A DNA stretch of 64,000 nt from Caulobacter endophyticus (GTDB taxonomy: Bacteria; Pseudomonadota; Alphaproteobacteria; Caulobacterales; Caulobacteraceae): NCBI RefSeq assembly GCF_029543245.1, contig NZ_JARQWV010000011.1, forward strand, positions 1-64,000. Direction: 5' to 3'. Below the pieces are notes generated by a model. The model did not search any database, was not told where the DNA came from, and saw only the letters and a program-made list of their open reading frames with translations. The translations under genes and the position numbers were made by a program. Each line of letters starts with the position of its first letter. Within the stretch, counting starts at the first letter, position 1. Positions 1 through 9,104 of the stretch are shown one piece after another.

Positions 1-181
1 GCGGTCCTCGCCACGCTTGGGCCGGTACCAAGAGCCCTCCCCATGGCGGGGACGGCTTTGATTATGCGGCGGGTTTCAGCGCGTCTGATAAGTTTGGGTG
101 AGAAAGTTGTAGAGCATTGGATTGGTTGGGTTCTTTGACGAACTCACCGTGGATGGAGCTGCGTCTATCCCCGTCCGGGCC
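1..181 (+). repeat. 181-bp dispersed repeat, copy 1
   Basis: Bases 1-110 match 40763-40872 with only about eight mismatches and no gap. Bases 111-160 have diverged, and 164-181 match again at the same offset, so the two copies are collinear over 181 bases. The first 55 bases are identical and can form two small hairpins, cttgg/ccaag and tcccc/gggga. A short reading frame from the ATG at 43 (MAGTALIMRR...) occurs in both copies but stops early in each. It may begin before the window. Its function is unknown; a decayed gene start or a structured RNA are both possible. Confidence 0.75.
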
Positions 182-185
182 TACT

Positions 186-434
186 CCTCCCTCGCGAAGC
201 GGGGGAGGTGGCGCGCTGCGGATACGCAGCGTGACGGAGGGGGCGACGGCCGGCACGGCGCCCAGTCTCGGGGGCCGCCCCCCCCGCGGGCCGGCCCCCC
301 CCCCCCCCCCCCGGGGGGGGGGGGGGGGGGGCGCGCGGGGCACGCGCGGGGGGGGGGGGGCGCCCACGGCCGGCACGGCGCCCAGTCTCGCCCCCTCCAC
401 CGCTTCGCGGTCCCCCTCCCCCGTTTTACGGGGG
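186..434. repeat. Family B paired-hairpin repeat split by poly-C/poly-G
   Basis: The outer parts are inverted: cctccctcgcgaagcggggg on the left and ccaccgcttcgcggtccccc on the right, ending in a ccctcccccgttttacggggg hairpin variant. The centre holds 18 C (295-312) directly followed by 19 G (313-331) and a further 13 G (348-360). A 25-base direct repeat flanks this centre at 246-270 and 366-390, exactly 120 bases apart. The homopolymer block could be a true palindrome or a sequencing or assembly artefact. Confidence 0.6.
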
Positions 435-462
435 AGGAGCAGAGCGACCTGAAACTGAGAAC

Positions 463-516
463 GCCCCCCTCCGGCCCTCTGGGCCACCTCCCCCAGAGGG
501 GGAGGATCTGGATCTT
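463..516. repeat. Family C hairpin repeat, copy 1
   Basis: The element reads ccccctcc, then ggccctctgggcc, then cctccccc-agag-gggggagg, that is two small hairpins side by side. The same unit occurs at 41160-41218 with a changed loop. Both copies sit next to the stop codon of a minus-strand gene, so it may act as a transcript end structure. Confidence 0.7.
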
Positions 517-526
517 GCCCCCCCCC

Positions 527-2284
527 TCACCCGGTGACGAAGACCTTCTTCAGCTCGGTCTTGAGGATCTTGCCGTTGGCGTTCCTGGGCAGGGTTTCGG
601 GCCAGAAGATCACTTTCACCGGCACCTTGAAGGCGGCCAGGCGGTCGGCGACGAAGGCGCGCAGTTCGTCTTCGGTGGCGCTCGCGCCGGGCTTGAGGGT
701 GACGACGGCGGCGGGCTCTTCGCCCAGGGTCTTGTGCTCGACGCCCACGAGGGCGGCGTCCATCACCGCCGGGTGGTCGTAAAGGACGTTCTCGACCTCG
801 ATGCAGTAGATGTTCTCGCCGCCGCGGATCAGCATGTCCTTGGCCCGGTCGATGATGTAGCAGAAGCCCTCTTCGTCGAGGCGCGCTAGGTCGCCCGTGC
901 GCACCCAGCCGTCGATGAAGGTCTGGGCCGTGGCCTCGGGCTTGTTCCAGTAGCCCTTCACCACCTGCGGCCCCTTGCACCACAGCTCGCCTACCGAGCC
1001 GATCGGCAGCTCCTCGTAGGGGGCCTCCAGGGTCATGATCTTCAGGTCGGTGACCGGCACGGCCGGGCCGCAGCTTTCGGGGCGGTTCTCGTAGTCTTCG
1101 GCCGAATTGGAGGTGGCGGTGGCCGAGGTCTCGGTCATGCCCCAGCCGTTGCCGGGCGAGGACTTGGGCCAGATTTCCTTGATCTTGCGCACCAGTTCCG
1201 GGGCCGAGGGCGCGCCGCCATAGGCCACGGCCTCGAGCGACGACAGGTCGTACTTGTCGCGGCTGGGGTGCTCGATGATCTGCCAGGCGATGGTGGGCAC
1301 GCCGCCCATCTGGGTCAGCTTCTCGTCCTGGATCAGCTGCATGGCCTTTTCAGGATCCCACTTGCGGATCATGGCCATCTTGGCCCCGCCGAACAGCGAG
1401 GGGTTCATCACCGCAAAGCAGCCGGTGGCGTGGAAGAACGGCACCGAGATCAGGGCGCCCTTCTGCGGCAGGCTGGGATCGGGCTGGGGCGGCGCCTCGC
1501 CACGGCGCAGGAAACTCCGGGCCGAAGCGGCGGCTGCAGCGAAGATGTTGCTGTTCACCGCGCGGTGGGTGGCCAGGGCGCCCTTGGGTTTGCCCGTGGT
1601 GCCCGAGGTGTAGAAGATCGTCGCATCGTCTTCCGGGCCCAGCTCGACGGTGGAGAGCGGACGCTCGTCCAGCTTGATCCAGTCATTGGGGCAGCCGATC
1701 ACGCTTTCCAGGCGCGTGACGTAGGGATGGGCGATGTCTTCCTTGCTGCGCGAGACGTAGACGCGCTTGAGCTGCGGGCAGTTGTCGAAATGCTCGGCCA
1801 GGCGCTCGAAACGCTCGACGTCCATCACCGCCACCGAGGCGCCGGAGTCGGTCAGACCGTACTCAAGCTCCGGCCCGGTCCACCAGGCGTTCAGCGGGGT
1901 GAGGATCGCGCCGATGGAGAGGCCCGCATAGAAGGCCACCGGCCATTCGGGCAGGTTGCGCATGATCAGGGCGACGCGGTCGCCCTTCTTGACGCCCTTG
2001 GCCTCCAGCTCGGCGGCGAAGGCGGTGACGGCGCGATAGAAGGCCTCGAAGCTGACCCGCTCGTCCTCGTGGACCAGATAGATCTTGTCGCCGTGGGTGC
2101 GGCCGACCTGCAGGGTGTGGCGCAGCGTGGGCGGGAGGTTCTTCCAGGTCCGCGTCGGCACGCCGCGGATCTCGACCTCCTCCATCTCACCGACCGATCC
2201 TGGCGCGGTGATCAGGGCGTAGGCCTGCTTCACCGACATGGCCGGCCACGGAACGGGGTTAGGCGCGTGAGCGGCCTGGGTCAT
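527..2284 (-). CDS. Acyl-CoA synthetase, class I adenylate-forming
   Basis: This 585-residue protein is a class I adenylate-forming ligase that most likely activates a carboxylic or fatty acid to its acyl-CoA through an acyl-adenylate. The AMP-binding loop YTSGTTGKPKG is at about 224-234. It is followed by the GWGMTET motif, the hinge region RTGDLARLDEEGFCYIIDR, and a C-terminal NGK lysine near 571 that is typical of the adenylation step. The length fits long-chain fatty acyl-CoA ligases, but the substrate cannot be read from sequence. It is transcribed on its own, with a gap of about 290 bases to valS that holds a family A repeat. A benzoate- or medium-chain-type substrate is possible. Confidence 0.9.
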   Translation of the reverse strand: MTQAAHAPNPVPWPAMSVKQAYALITAPGSVGEMEEVEIRGVPTRTWKNLPPTLRHTLQVGRTHGDKIYLVHEDERVSFEAFYRAVTAFAAELEAKGVKKGDRVALIMRNLPEWPVAFYAGLSIGAILTPLNAWWTGPELEYGLTDSGASVAVMDVERFERLAEHFDNCPQLKRVYVSRSKEDIAHPYVTRLESVIGCPNDWIKLDERPLSTVELGPEDDATIFYTSGTTGKPKGALATHRAVNSNIFAAAAASARSFLRRGEAPPQPDPSLPQKGALISVPFFHATGCFAVMNPSLFGGAKMAMIRKWDPEKAMQLIQDEKLTQMGGVPTIAWQIIEHPSRDKYDLSSLEAVAYGGAPSAPELVRKIKEIWPKSSPGNGWGMTETSATATSNSAEDYENRPESCGPAVPVTDLKIMTLEAPYEELPIGSVGELWCKGPQVVKGYWNKPEATAQTFIDGWVRTGDLARLDEEGFCYIIDRAKDMLIRGGENIYCIEVENVLYDHPAVMDAALVGVEHKTLGEEPAAVVTLKPGASATEDELRAFVADRLAAFKVPVKVIFWPETLPRNANGKILKTELKKVFVTG

Positions 2285-2437
2285 TCGTTACTCTCCCGGT
2301 GTCGATCGCGCTCGTTCAGGCGGCGCGTTTCCGTCGAGTAAGCACGCCCGGACGGCCGATGTAAACGGTCGTTTGGACGATAGGGGAACAATGTTTAGTT
2401 GGGGCGGCGGTCAGGGCCGAGTCCAACAAAAGATCGC

Positions 2438-2550
2438 TTCCCTCGCCCCTGTGGCGAGGGCCCATGCCAACAGCCTGCTCAGACCTTAGTCTCGTTGCCG
2501 AGGTCTGAGCAGGGTGAACCATGGATCCTGGGCACAAGGCCCAGGAAGGC
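2438..2550. repeat. Family A paired-hairpin repeat, copy 1
   Basis: Two 7-bp hairpins of the type cctcgcc-loop-ggcgagg lie in inverted orientation at the ends. An inner inverted pair, ctcagacct and aggtctgag, sits between them. The whole element can fold as a cruciform. It fills the gap between the valS 3' end and the acyl-CoA ligase 5' region. The right arm is diverged (cctgggcacaaggcccagg). Other copies are at 36093, 36634 and 40972. Confidence 0.8.
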
Positions 2551-2576
2551 AGAAAATGGGTGGAGAGGCCGAAGCC

Positions 2577-5390
2577 TCAGCCCATCGCCGCCAGGCGGCC
2601 GAGCGCCGCTTCCAGCTTGGCCTTGGCCGCTTCGGCCTCGGCCAGGCGTTCGCGGTTTTCCTCGACGACCTCCGGCTTGGCGCGGGCCAGGAAGTCGGGG
2701 TTGCCGAGCTTCTTGCCGGTCTTTTCGATCTCGCCGACGTGGCCGGCGATCTCCTTGGTCAGGCGAGCCTTTTCGGCGGCGACATCGATGAACTCGGCGA
2801 CGCCAAGGGCGCCGGTCGCTTCACCCATCACCACCGGGGCCGTGCCGGCAGGCGCGGTCTCGGCGATAGAGACCTCGCCCAGGCGGGCGAGGCTGACCAA
2901 GAGGTCGCGCTGACGCTCAAGGCGACCCAGGGTGCCCTCGCCCGCCCCGACCACGGCCAGGGCCGGCTTGGCCGACGGCGGCACGTTCATCTCGGCGCGC
3001 AGCGAGCGGATCTCGCCGACGGTGTCGACCAGCCAGCCGATCTCGGCGGCGGCCTCGGCGTCGATCCAGCTTTCCGGCATTTCCGGCCACGACGTGGAGA
3101 TCAGCATGGCGTCGCGAGCCGGACCGCCCTCCTCGGCCGTCTTGTCCCACAGCTCCTCGGTGATGAACGGCATCACCGGGTGCAGCAGGATCAGGATCTG
3201 GTCGAGCACCCAGGCGGTCATGGCGCGGGTCTCGGCCTTGGCGGCCTCGTCCTCGCCGTTCAGAACCGGCTTGGCCAGTTCCAGGTACCAGTCGCAGAAC
3301 ACGTTCCAGATGAAGCGGTAAAGCGCGCTGGCGCCTTCGTCGAAGGCCGGGGCCTCGAAGGCTTTGGTGACTTCGCCGAGCGTCTTGACGACCTCGCCGC
3401 GGATCCACTTGTTGAGCGGCTGGGTCACCGACGCCGGGTCGAAACCCTCGACGCGGACGCAGCCGTTCATCTGGGCGAAGCGCGTGGCGTTCCACAGCTT
3501 GGTGCCGAAGTTGCGATAGCCTTCAATGCGTTGCTTCGACAGCTTGATGTCGCGCGCCTGGCCCGACATCGCCGTGAGGGTGAAGCGCACGGCGTCGCAG
3601 CCCAGCTCGTCGATCAGGGCCAGCGGGTCGATGACGTTGCCCTTGGACTTGCTCATCTTGGCGCCCTTCTCGTCACGGACGAGGGCGTTGATGAACACCT
3701 GCTTGAACGGAACCTCGTCCATGAAGTGGATGCCCATCATCATCATCCGGGCGACCCAGAAGAAGATGATGTCGAAGCCCGTGACCAGGGTGCTGGTCGG
3801 ATAGAAGCGGGCGACGTCGGGGGTCTTTTCCGGCCAGCCGAGGGTCGAGAACGGCCACAGGGCCGAGCTGAACCAGGTGTCGAGGACGTCTTCGTCCTGG
3901 TTCAGATAAACAACCTTCGGCGCATCAAAGGGTCCGTCAAATCCAACCCGACTGTCAGCCTCCGCGCGTACGCCATAGAACCTTGCGCCTTCTGCCAAGG
4001 CCTCTTCTTCCGTCTCAGCAACAAAAATTCTGTAGGGACCGGCCTCTAGAAGGCGCCCCTCATCGTCTGCTGGGGGACCGAACCAGGCCGGGATGCGGTG
4101 GCCCCACCAGAGCTGGCGCGAGACGCACCAGGGCTCGATGTTGCGCAGCCATTCGAAATAGGTCTTCTCCCAGTGCTTGGGCTCGAAGACGGTGTCGCCG
4201 TTCTCGACGGCCTTCAGCGCCGGCTGGGCCAGGGTGTAGGCGTCGACGTACCACTGGTCGGTCAGGTAGGGCTCGATGACCACGCCCGAACGGTCGCCAT
4301 GCGGGACCATGTGCTTGGTCTTCTCGATCTCCTTCAGCCAGCCCTCTTCCTCGGCGCGGGCGACGATGGCCTTGCGCGCGGCGAAGCGGTCCATGCCGAC
4401 ATATTCGGCGGGGACGGCGTCGTTCAGCTTGGCTTCCGGCGTCAGGATGTTGATCGACGGCAGGCCGGCGCGCTTGCCGACCTGGAAGTCGTTGAAGTCG
4501 TGGGCCGGGGTGATCTTCACCGCGCCCGAGCCCTTGGTCGGGTCGGCATAGTCGTCGGCGACGATCGGGATGCGACGGCCGACGATCGGCAGGACGACGT
4601 CCTTGCCGACCAGGTCCTTGTAGCGCTCGTCGGTCGGATGGACGGCCACGCCGGTATCGCCCAGCATCGTTTCGGGACGGGTGGTGGCCACGACGATGTA
4701 GTCGCGCGTCTCAAATTGGGTCGGCTTGCCCTCGTCGTCGAACTCGACGGGGTGCTGGTAGGTGACGCCGTCGGCCAGCGGATAGGCGAAGTGCCAGTAG
4801 GCGCCGTCGACCTCCTTCTGCTCGACCTCGAGGTCGGAGATGGCGGTCTGGAACTGCGGGTCCCAGTTGACCAGGCGCTTGTCGCGATAAAGCAGGCCCT
4901 GCTTGTGCAGCTGGACGAAGACCTTGCGGACGGCGGCCGACAAGCCATCGTCCAGCGTGAAGCGCTCGCGCGACCAGTCGCACGATGCCCCGAGCCGGCG
5001 CAGCTGGTTGGTGATGGCGCCGCCGCTTTCGGCCTTCCATTCCCAGACCTTCTCGACGAAGGCCTCGCGGCCCATGTCGCGGCGGCCGATGTTGCCGGCG
5101 GCGGCCAGCTGGCGCTCGACCACCATCTGGGTGGCGATGCCCGCGTGGTCGGTGCCCGGCAGCCACAGGGCGGCCTTGCCGCGCATGCGGTGGAAGCGGG
5201 TCAGCACGTCCTGCAGCGTGTTGTTCAGGGCGTGGCCGATATGCAGGCTGCCCGTCACGTTCGGCGGCGGGATCACGATGACGAACGGCTCGGCGTTCGG
5301 ATCCTCGGACGGCTTGAAGGCCCCGGAGGCCTCCCAGGCTTCGTACAGGCGCGGTTCGACGGCTTTGGGATCGAAGGTCTTTTCAAGCAT
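2577..5390 (-). CDS. valS: Valyl-tRNA synthetase
   Basis: ValRS charges tRNA-Val in the cytoplasm. The 937-residue protein has the HIGH signature of class I synthetases at 50-53 (within [13 protein letters not shown]) and KMSKS at 578-582. A large editing (CP1) insertion lies between them, and a charged C-terminal coiled-coil arm (about 860-937) is typical of ValRS. The length is close to the E. coli enzyme of about 950 residues. It lies downstream of popZ on the same strand, but a terminator-like hairpin at 5463-5490 separates the two, so it probably has its own promoter. Confidence 0.98.
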   Translation of the reverse strand: MLEKTFDPKAVEPRLYEAWEASGAFKPSEDPNAEPFVIVIPPPNVTGSLHIGHALNNTLQDVLTRFHRMRGKAALWLPGTDHAGIATQMVVERQLAAAGNIGRRDMGREAFVEKVWEWKAESGGAITNQLRRLGASCDWSRERFTLDDGLSAAVRKVFVQLHKQGLLYRDKRLVNWDPQFQTAISDLEVEQKEVDGAYWHFAYPLADGVTYQHPVEFDDEGKPTQFETRDYIVVATTRPETMLGDTGVAVHPTDERYKDLVGKDVVLPIVGRRIPIVADDYADPTKGSGAVKITPAHDFNDFQVGKRAGLPSINILTPEAKLNDAVPAEYVGMDRFAARKAIVARAEEEGWLKEIEKTKHMVPHGDRSGVVIEPYLTDQWYVDAYTLAQPALKAVENGDTVFEPKHWEKTYFEWLRNIEPWCVSRQLWWGHRIPAWFGPPADDEGRLLEAGPYRIFVAETEEEALAEGARFYGVRAEADSRVGFDGPFDAPKVVYLNQDEDVLDTWFSSALWPFSTLGWPEKTPDVARFYPTSTLVTGFDIIFFWVARMMMMGIHFMDEVPFKQVFINALVRDEKGAKMSKSKGNVIDPLALIDELGCDAVRFTLTAMSGQARDIKLSKQRIEGYRNFGTKLWNATRFAQMNGCVRVEGFDPASVTQPLNKWIRGEVVKTLGEVTKAFEAPAFDEGASALYRFIWNVFCDWYLELAKPVLNGEDEAAKAETRAMTAWVLDQILILLHPVMPFITEELWDKTAEEGGPARDAMLISTSWPEMPESWIDAEAAAEIGWLVDTVGEIRSLRAEMNVPPSAKPALAVVGAGEGTLGRLERQRDLLVSLARLGEVSIAETAPAGTAPVVMGEATGALGVAEFIDVAAEKARLTKEIAGHVGEIEKTGKKLGNPDFLARAKPEVVEENRERLAEAEAAKAKLEAALGRLAAMG

Positions 5391-5462
5391 GGCGGAGGGG
5401 ATATGCCATCTGCGGCCGCCCGGCGAAACCGGGCGACGGGATTATCGGGGATTTTGAACGGG

Positions 5463-5490
5463 AAAAGGCGGCCGCGAGCGCGACCGCCTT
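5463..5490 (-). terminator. Rho-independent terminator after popZ
   Basis: Read on the minus strand, a GC-rich stem (aaggcgg-tcgcg / cgcgg-ccgcctt) is followed by tttt. It lies about 50 bases past the popZ stop codon and before valS, so it probably ends the popZ transcript. Confidence 0.6.
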
Positions 5491-5539
5491 CTCAAAGTCC
5501 GGGCGTCGTACTCCGCTCAGCAGCGGAGCGACGCCGATG

Positions 5540-6082
5540 TCATACGCCGCGGCCGCGCGAGATCCGGTGGACTTCTTCCTCGACCTTGTTCTCGACGATG
5601 CGCGGCAGGTTGGTGTCCAGCCACTCTTTCAGCAGCGGGCGCAGCAGTTCGCGCACGACGTCTTCCAGCGTGCGGCCGTTGGCCGGCATCAGAAGGGCCG
5701 AGCTGAGGCTGCCGAAGGCGCTGGCGGCGAGGCCGGCGGCGTGGTCGCCGACCAGGGTCTCGGCCACTTCGTCACGGTTGAACACCGGCGGCGGGGTGTA
5801 GGCGGGCTCCGGCGCAGGCGCAGGCGGCTCGTAGGCCGGCTCCGGCTCGGGCTCCGGGGCGTAGAGGTCCAGATCGCCGAGCGTCTCGACCGGGGCCGGC
5901 GGCTCGATCGGATCGGTCAGCTCGAGGACGTCGTCCTCGATCACCGGCTCGGGCTCGGGAACCGGCTCGGGCGCGGGCGGCGGCGCCGCTTCGGCGGCCG
6001 GAGCGTCGTCTTCGGAGATGATCCGCCTGATCGAGGCGAGGATCTCCTCCATCGTCGGTTCTTGGGAGCTCTGGTCGGACAT
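5540..6082 (-). CDS. popZ: Polar organizing protein PopZ
   Basis: PopZ self-assembles into a microdomain at the cell pole that anchors the ParB-parS centromere and recruits cell-cycle proteins in Caulobacter. The 180-residue protein has the three parts expected of the family. These are a short N-terminal helix (EPTMEEILASIRRIISED, about 8-25) that binds partners, a long Pro/Glu/Ala-rich acidic linker (about 27-105), and a C-terminal helical oligomerization region (about 115-180) ending in RISRGRGV. Its length is near that of C. crescentus PopZ (177). Its place beside valS and a TolC gene agrees with what I recall of Caulobacter gene order. Confidence 0.96.
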   Translation of the reverse strand: MSDQSSQEPTMEEILASIRRIISEDDAPAAEAAPPPAPEPVPEPEPVIEDDVLELTDPIEPPAPVETLGDLDLYAPEPEPEPAYEPPAPAPEPAYTPPPVFNRDEVAETLVGDHAAGLAASAFGSLSSALLMPANGRTLEDVVRELLRPLLKEWLDTNLPRIVENKVEEEVHRISRGRGV

Positions 6083-6218
6083 GTGGGCTGGGCCGTCTTG
6101 AAGGGGCTACGAATCCTTGAGCGTCTCGCAAGACGCGTGCCGCCGATGGTGCAGACTTGCACGGCTTAAGCAAGCCAAGGATTCGCGCCGCGTTGATTCG
6201 TCCTGAAGTTGGACGGGA

Positions 6219-7688
6219 TTACTTGCCGCCGGACGAGGTCTCGATCGCCGGCGAGGCGACCTTGTCGAGGGTCCGCACCAGCGGCTCCCACGGCACCGAA
6301 CCCGAATTGGACACGCGGTCGTACGAGGTCTTCGGGTCGTAGCGCTCGACACTCGGGGCCAGCTTGGTCACGTCCAGCGCGCCCATGGCCTGCAGCACGC
6401 CGGCGCTGGCGACGTATTCGTCGCGACGGGCGGTGACGAGGGCCAGCTCGGCGGCGCGAAGCTCCTGCTGGGCGTTCAGCACGTCCAGCGTGGTGCGCAG
6501 GCCGACCTGCTGCTCCTGGCGCACGCCCTCGAAGGCGATCTTGGTCGCCCTCACCTGCTCTTCGTTGGAGACGAGGTTGGCGCGCGCGGCCAGCAGGGTG
6601 CTCCAGGCGGCCGAGACCTGCTGGACGACGGTGCGCTTGGCGCCTTCGACGGCGATGCGGGCGGCGTTCTCGCGCTCCTTGGCGGCGCGCACGTTCGAGG
6701 CGTTGAGACCGCCGGTGAACAGGGGCACGCGGGCGGTCACCGAGCCGCTGATGGCGCGATCGTACTCGCCGAACTGCTTGTACTCGCCGTTCACCTCGTT
6801 GGCCGAATAGCCGAGGCTGGCTCCGGCCGAGACGGTGGGCAGATAGGCCGACTTGGCCTGGGCGACGCGGGCCGAAGCGGCCTGTTCGCTGTAGCGGGCG
6901 GCCAGGACGCTGGGATTGTTGGCTTCGGCGGCGTCGAAAGCCTGCTCGACCGAGGCCGGCAGCAGCTCGGCCAGCGACGGCTCGGGCGCCAGATCGGTCG
7001 GGTTCTGGCCGACGACCTGGGCGTAGTTGGCGCGGGCGACGGCCAGCGTGGCCTGGGCCGACGACAGGCTGGCCTTGGCGGCGGCCAGGCGGGCCTGGGA
7101 CTGGGCGACGTCGGTGCGGGTGATCTCGCCGACCTCGAAGCGGGCGTTCGACTCGTCGAGCTGACGGGTCAGGACGCTGACGTTCTCCTGGGCGATCCGC
7201 AGGCTTTCCTGGCCACGGCGGACATCGACATAGGCGGTGATGACATTGGCCAGCACGCCCTGCTCGACGCCGCGCAGGTCTTCGCGACCGGCCAGCACGT
7301 CGGCTTCGGCGGCCGACAGACGGGCGCTGGCCTGGCCGCCCGTGTAGAGCGGCTGGCTCAGCGAAAGCGTGGCGCTGCTGGAAGCGGACTTGGTGGTGTC
7401 GGCACCCGTGACCACCTGGCCGCCGACCAGGGTCGTACGGGGGTGGGCCAGATCGGTGCGCGATCCCGAGATCGATCCGTCCAGGCCCACGGTCGGCCGG
7501 AAGCCGGTCTTGGCCTGGACCACGCCCTCGTCGGCGGCGCGCTGCACGGCGCGCTGCTGCTGGATGGTGGGATTGGTCTGATAGGCCAGGGCGACCGCAT
7601 CGGTCAGCGTCTCGGCGCTAGCCGCCGAGGCCAGAAAACCCATGCAGCAAGCAGCGGCCAGCAAACCGGCCCGACGGCTCTTCGACAT
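6219..7688 (-). CDS. tolC: TolC-family outer membrane channel (RsaFa-like)
   Basis: This is an outer membrane channel partner of type I secretion or efflux systems. The 489-residue protein has a signal peptide (probable cut after ASA, about 25). Two similar OEP repeats follow, each rich in coiled-coil Ala/Gln/Arg helices; for example, RTDVAQSQARLAAAKASL near 190 and the later TTLDVLNAQQELRAAE segment match the TolC helical hairpins. In C. crescentus the TolC homologue near popZ is, as I recall, RsaFa, which exports the S-layer protein. That role is inferred here because no S-layer or ABC/MFP genes are in the window. The ATG at 7688 is followed directly by the signal peptide. Confidence 0.92.
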   Translation of the reverse strand: MSKSRRAGLLAAACCMGFLASAASAETLTDAVALAYQTNPTIQQQRAVQRAADEGVVQAKTGFRPTVGLDGSISGSRTDLAHPRTTLVGGQVVTGADTTKSASSSATLSLSQPLYTGGQASARLSAAEADVLAGREDLRGVEQGVLANVITAYVDVRRGQESLRIAQENVSVLTRQLDESNARFEVGEITRTDVAQSQARLAAAKASLSSAQATLAVARANYAQVVGQNPTDLAPEPSLAELLPASVEQAFDAAEANNPSVLAARYSEQAASARVAQAKSAYLPTVSAGASLGYSANEVNGEYKQFGEYDRAISGSVTARVPLFTGGLNASNVRAAKERENAARIAVEGAKRTVVQQVSAAWSTLLAARANLVSNEEQVRATKIAFEGVRQEQQVGLRTTLDVLNAQQELRAAELALVTARRDEYVASAGVLQAMGALDVTKLAPSVERYDPKTSYDRVSNSGSVPWEPLVRTLDKVASPAIETSSGGK

Positions 7689-7928
7689 CCCTCATTCCCC
7701 AACACACGCGAAGTCCGCGCTTTACACCCAAGCGCTGTAAGGCCCACCGTGGACCATCGCTAGTTAAGCTTTTTTCACGCGGACTTGCGCGCTTGTCACC
7801 GAGAACGCCAGACTAGGCCCAGCCAAGCTTGGATGAAATACCCAACCCTGGGCAGCAGTCCCTGGTTTCAAGGACTTAAGCGAGGCGCTCGAGCGGGTTC
7901 AGCACCCGAACGCCCCATTATCGAAAGA

Positions 7929-8501
7929 TCAGAACGCGAAGCCGGCCTCGACCGGGAAGCCGGCCAGGAGCGACGGCGTCGAATCGAAGGCGGCGCGACG
8001 GGCCACGCCGTCCTCGGCGCGGGCGTAGATCACCGCACGACCGACCGGACCTTCGCGCTCGACGACGCCAAGACGACCGTTCAGGGCCAGGGCGCCGGTC
8101 CACGAGGCCGGAGCCTGCGGCACGGCGCCTTCGCAGACGATGACGTCATATTCGCCGCCCGGGACGGCGGTCAGGTCGTCGCCATCAAGACGGGTGACTT
8201 CCAGGCCCATGGTCTGGAGCACGACGGCGGCGTACGGCGCGGCGATGGCCAGGGCCTTCTCGCCGGCGCGCGGCTTGAGGTTCTGGAGCAGCTTGCCGAT
8301 GTCGCGCGGGCGCATCAGGTTGCGGCCCGGGGCGTATTCGACCTCGGCGTCGGCATAGGCCAGATAGGCCTTGCCCGCGGGAACGAGGTTTTCGCGCGGA
8401 ACCACCCGCAGGGCGTCCTGCAACGGCAGGTCGGTCACGTCGGCGGTGCGGATCTGGCTTTCCACCATGTTCAGGCGGGCAGCCGCGAAATCGGAGCTCA
8501 T
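7929..8501 (-). CDS. Pcm-like protein (isoaspartate methyltransferase family)
   Basis: This 190-residue protein resembles the protein-L-isoaspartate O-methyltransferase family, which repairs damaged aspartyl residues using SAM. The N-terminal part (SQIRTADVTDLPLQDAL, then VPRENLVP) fits the family. However, the SAM-binding motif normally reading like VLEIGxGxGY is EKALAIAAPYAAVVLQ here (about 81-96), with none of the glycines. It is therefore probably catalytically impaired or repurposed. I chose the ATG at 8501 because GAGGAAG sits just ahead of it; a longer frame reaches 8573. It lies upstream of the TolC gene on the same strand, with a gap of about 240 bases. Confidence 0.8.
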   Translation of the reverse strand: MSSDFAAARLNMVESQIRTADVTDLPLQDALRVVPRENLVPAGKAYLAYADAEVEYAPGRNLMRPRDIGKLLQNLKPRAGEKALAIAAPYAAVVLQTMGLEVTRLDGDDLTAVPGGEYDVIVCEGAVPQAPASWTGALALNGRLGVVEREGPVGRAVIYARAEDGVARRAAFDSTPSLLAGFPVEAGFAF

Positions 8502-8599
8502 GGACTTCCTCGGACAGCAGTTCGAGAGGCTTATAGGTCCGGGCCTCGCCGGAAGGCAATCAGGCCCGTGCATCCAATCGCGCCGAGGATTTGCCCGAC

Positions 8600-8929
8600 T
8601 CAGGCCGTCTCGCCGAGCAGACGGCGCAGTTGGTTCACCGCCGGCTTCATCAATGGGCAGACCGTCGCGGCCGTGGCCAGCGGCGGCCCGAGCACGGCGG
8701 CGCGCGAGGCGTCATCCTCGCAAAGCTGCACGGCGATGCGCGCGATCAGCGGCAGATCGGGGTCCAGCAAGGCCGTCCGCTGGTCCATAAGGCGGGTCAG
8801 GTAACGAGGATCCGCATCGTCCGGATAGGATTCGATGGCCTGCTCGACGCTTGCCAGAAGCTCTCCGATCCGCCCGGCCACGCCGACCGCGGCCGCCGCC
8901 TCGCGCAATTTGGCTTCGATTTCACTCAT
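8600..8929 (-). CDS. Hypothetical helical protein
   Basis: This 109-residue cytoplasmic protein has no signal peptide or membrane segment, and I do not recognise its family. The sequence is Ala/Leu-rich and probably all helical (MSEIEAKLREAAAAVG..., ending QLRRLLGETA). Near residues 42-60 a charged loop (SYPDDADPRYLTRLMDQR) is its most distinctive part. I chose the ATG at 8929 over an upstream in-frame start because the longer N-terminus is Arg-rich and low-complexity. It is divergent from the HTH gene at 9105 and precedes the Pcm-like gene. Confidence 0.65.
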   Translation of the reverse strand: MSEIEAKLREAAAAVGVAGRIGELLASVEQAIESYPDDADPRYLTRLMDQRTALLDPDLPLIARIAVQLCEDDASRAAVLGPPLATAATVCPLMKPAVNQLRRLLGETA

Positions 8930-9104
8930 GCCCCAACGCGCCCCCCGCGTCCGCTTTCCCCTGAATCGGCGGCCCGTATGGCGCAAATCGCGGCGCGGCG
9001 CCTCCCTGAAAAGCACACTGTCCCCAAAATGGGGACATGGTGAATTTTCTCACAGAGACGACTCGGCCCCAGCCTGCACCGAGCGGCTTTTATCGGGAGC
9101 AGGC

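Larger units (their letters stand above)
1..526. other. Gene-free repeat island at the left edge
   Basis: No convincing gene is present; the open frames here are low-complexity readings of G/C runs. From left to right it holds a 181-base sequence that recurs at 40763-40943, a family B paired-hairpin repeat interrupted by homopolymer C and G runs (186-434), and a family C hairpin (463-516) just before the acyl-CoA ligase stop codon. The order direct repeat, hairpin repeat, family C, minus-strand gene end is the same as in the island at 40763-41227. Confidence 0.7.

Noticed and set aside
62-487. Overlapping Pro/Arg/Gly-rich open frames on both strands near the left edge
   Set aside because: They are readings of poly-C/poly-G and hairpin repeats, low in complexity, without ribosome sites.
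4098-5801. Long open frame on the plus strand across valS
   Set aside because: It is a high-GC antisense shadow; valS on the minus strand has all family motifs.
7741-7775. CtrA box near ttaagctttttt upstream of the TolC gene
   Set aside because: Only one half site is present; the second TTAA at seven bases spacing is missing.
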